Assembly (NCBI RefSeq): GCF_014648095.1
Contig: NZ_BMQL01000004.1
Span: 1 to 64,000 of the forward strand
DNA length: 64,000 nucleotides
Direction: 5' to 3'
DNA from: Deinococcus ruber
GTDB taxonomy: Bacteria; Deinococcota; Deinococci; Deinococcales; Deinococcaceae
The position numbers and the translations under genes are program-made. The first letter of the stretch is position 1; every line of letters begins with the position of its first letter. The notes beneath the pieces were generated by a model, which saw nothing but the letters and a program-made list of their open reading frames with translations, ran no database searches and was not told the origin of the DNA. Shown here piece by piece: positions 63,808-64,000 of this stretch.

Positions 63808-64000
63808 TCACGGAATCTCGATGCGGAGGCCTTCAATCCCCTCTGGGCCGACAGAAATTCGAACGTTCAGCGCATGCAGCAGCTGCCGCTTGCTGGCAAG
63901 GCTCCGGCTTCTCTCCAGCAGTTGACGAAACTCCCCCGCCCGCGCCTCGAAGTCAGGAGCCACCGGCTCAGGCCTGCTGCGCTGCTCGCGCCTCAGCGTC
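63808..64000 (-). CDS. Probable serine recombinase, C-terminal end (partial)
   Basis: Open frame entering from the right edge and ending at the TGA at 63808-63810. It encodes about 63 residues, ending SKRQLLHALNVRISVGPEG then IEGLRIEIP, preceded by a basic coiled-coil-like REQRSRPEPVAPDFEARAG and FRQLLERSRSLA. This is like the coiled coil and final strands of large serine recombinases/resolvases of mobile islands. The catalytic N-terminal domain is outside the window, so the identification is by resemblance only. Its stop is 28 nt from the comM homology. Confidence 0.6.
   Translation of the reverse strand, partial: TLRREQRSRPEPVAPDFEARAGEFRQLLERSRSLASKRQLLHALNVRISVGPEGIEGLRIEIP

Overview
The window is high-GC, densely coding bacterial chromosome and reads as Deinococcus (Deinococcota). 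The grounds are: an amylosucrase of the Deinococcus type, a short Mfd, a short IF-2, an archaeal-size ProS, a type 2 isopentenyl-diphosphate isomerase, a DUF2171 protein, several lineage-typical unknowns, scattered small palindromic intergenic repeats, and many genes whose -10 box lies only 5-9 nt before the start codon (leaderless style). The genus call is inference from these family resemblances; no search was run.

Layout. 1-3.5 kb: a minus-strand cell-shape cluster (deoC, maf, mreC, mreD, then the 5' end of a penicillin-binding protein 2). 3.5-4.15 kb: a ~660 bp repeat. 4.2-12.4 kb: bcp-rpiA-LysE exporter, two acetyltransferases, proB and proA separated by a low-GC CPBP protease gene and two tiny ORFs, then comB/rpe. 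12.5-22.8 kb: mfd, a PQQ-type sugar dehydrogenase, two acyl-CoA dehydrogenases, a VanW protein and a Crp/Fnr regulator. 23-28.2 kb: rpsA, tRNA-Gln(CTG), trxB, an HD protein, tRNA-Glu(CTC), and a nucleotidyltransferase that looks split by a frameshift. 28.2-35.6 kb: NUDIX/prfA, small unknowns, a HAD hydrolase, a DJ-1/PfpI protein, holA and an APH-type kinase. 35.6-38.8 kb: an amylosucrase/62-aa protein/idi2 unit with a LacI-type operator. 38.8-39.5 kb: the second, inverted copy of the 660 bp repeat. 39.5-46.2 kb: quinone oxidoreductase, DUF2171, proS, a Thr-rich secreted repeat protein, an amidohydrolase and a double-GNAT protein. 46.2-50.4 kb: the rimP-nusA-ylxR-infB translation/transcription operon. 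50.5-55.7 kb: rhodanese, minC, S1-domain protein, hpt, trpC, an MBL hydrolase and an SLT-like protein. 55.8-59.4 kb: a sugar ABC importer (two permeases and a binding protein, no ATPase) behind a strong promoter bracketed by two LacI-type operators. 59.6-62.4 kb: a small secreted protein, truD and a GNAT protein. 62.4-64 kb: comM (yifB) with its 5' end replaced by the C-terminus of a probable serine recombinase.

Themes. Carbohydrate use is represented by the amylosucrase and the ABC importer, which share a GGAAnCGnTTCC operator and so may form one regulon. Housekeeping information processing is strong: mfd, holA, rpsA, prfA, infB, nusA, rimP, proS, truD and two tRNAs. The main non-routine observations are the mobile-element boundary inside comM at the right edge, the pair of inverted 660 bp repeats 34.7 kb apart, two further families of short palindromic repeats, the proBA operon interrupted by a low-GC cassette, and the shared operator. 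No CRISPR array, prophage, complete insertion sequence or rRNA was seen.
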